Positions 13,851-14,281 of a stretch of DNA of 14,281 nt are shown piece by piece; the first letter of the stretch is position 1, and every line of letters begins with the position of its first letter. The position numbers were made by a program, and so were the translations under genes. The stretch lies in the NCBI GenBank assembly GCA_003154555.1, contig PMDT01000247.1:3059-17339 (forward strand), in the 5' to 3' direction. Below the pieces are notes generated by a model. The model ran no database searches and had not been told where the DNA came from. It saw only the letters and a program-made list of their open reading frames with translations. This stretch comes from Spirochaetaceae bacterium (lineage in GTDB: Bacteria; Spirochaetota; Spirochaetia; SZUA-6; Fen-1364).

Positions 13851-14281
13851 TTACTTGAAGAGCTGCAGGACGGACTGCGGTTTCGTGTTCGCCTGCGCGA
13901 GCATTGCCGTGGAGGATTGCACGAGGATCTGGTCCTTCACGAACTCCACCATCTGGGCGGCCATGTCGGTATCCCTGACCTTGGACTCCGCTGCCTGAAG
14001 GTTTTCCGCGCCGATGGAAAGGCCCTTCATCGCGTACTCGAGCCTGTTCTGGTAGGCGCCGAGGTCCGCGCGCTGTTTGTTCACCAGCCGCAGGGCGTGG
14101 TCAAGGACGCCGATCGCCGCGTTGGCCCTGTCCGGGGAGGACAGAGAGATGAAGGTCGCATTCGACGGACGGCCGTTGGCTCCCTGCACCCCGAGGCCCT
14201 GCGCCGTCATGGTCCCGATCATGACCTGGACGCGCTGGTCCATGTTCGCGCCGATATGCAGCCACATGCTGGCGGTGACCA
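13851..14281 (-). CDS. flaB: Periplasmic flagellin FlaB (5' truncated)
   Basis: Only the C-terminal 142 or so residues are visible; the frame runs off the right edge (VTAS precedes the first Met). Spirochaete FlaB forms the core of periplasmic flagella. The SMWLHIGANMDQRVQVMIGTM segment resembles the spirochaete form (S-x-HxGANxDQRxxVxIGTM). The C-terminal D0/D1 region is typical: AAIGVLDHALRLVNKQRADLGAYQNRLEYAMKGLSIGAENL, AAESKVRDTDMAAQMVEFVKDQIL and AMLAQANTKPQSVLQLFK. The stop is TAA at 13853-13851. Followed by a strong terminator, it is probably transcribed on its own. Several flaB copies are common in these bacteria, so a paralogue number cannot be given. Confidence 0.95.
   Translation of the reverse strand, partial: VTASMWLHIGANMDQRVQVMIGTMTAQGLGVQGANGRPSNATFISLSSPDRANAAIGVLDHALRLVNKQRADLGAYQNRLEYAMKGLSIGAENLQAAESKVRDTDMAAQMVEFVKDQILVQSSTAMLAQANTKPQSVLQLFK

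Overview
This GC-rich window looks like chromosomal DNA of a spirochaete (Spirochaetota). The strongest marker is a partial FlaB-type periplasmic flagellin at the right edge. An orphan FliK-like/FlhB-like pair next to an HD-GYP gene, and the overall gene content, agree with this. Only the phylum is supported. I see no rRNA, tRNA, CRISPR array, insertion sequence or phage gene.

Layout. (1) 1-998: the 3' part of a branched-chain amino-acid type ABC substrate-binding protein. (2) 999-1201: a gap holding a 26-bp tandem repeat made of hairpins, then a good sigma-70-like promoter. (3) 1202-8862: thirteen closely packed plus-strand genes that look like one transcription unit. The first six serve protein targeting, the ribosome and tRNA (ffh, rpsP, khpA, rimM, trmD, rplS). 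They are followed by a FliK-like protein, a stand-alone FlhB C-terminal-like protein, an HD-GYP protein lacking some metal ligands, YraN, a 45-residue protein, a zinc-ribbon-like protein with a basic tail and a PadR regulator. Several junctions overlap (ATGA or TGATG). (4) 8888-10295, minus strand: a lipoprotein gene and an exported HEAT-repeat gene with their own promoter. (5) 10381-12315, plus strand: coaD, then rpmF, acpP and rnc (coenzyme A, L32, acyl carrier protein, RNase III). (6) 12312-14281, minus strand: a CCA-adding enzyme gene and the 3' end of flaB, separated by a strong intrinsic terminator. No gene-free stretch exceeds about 205 bases.

How the genes fit together: most are housekeeping. 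CoaD makes the coenzyme A precursor that supplies the ACP prosthetic group. Ffh directs membrane proteins to the translocon. RimM, KhpA and RNase III act on ribosome assembly and RNA. TrmD and the CCA enzyme mature tRNA. The accessory part is the FliK-like/FlhB-like/HD-GYP/YraN/45-aa/zinc/PadR run attached to the ribosomal operon, whose roles are largely unknown. The points most worth following up are the compensatory changes in the repeat hairpins, the missing first ligands of the HD-GYP protein, and three genes (lipoprotein, coaD, cca) whose best -10 boxes lie only 7-9 nt before the ATG, which suggests leaderless mRNAs.
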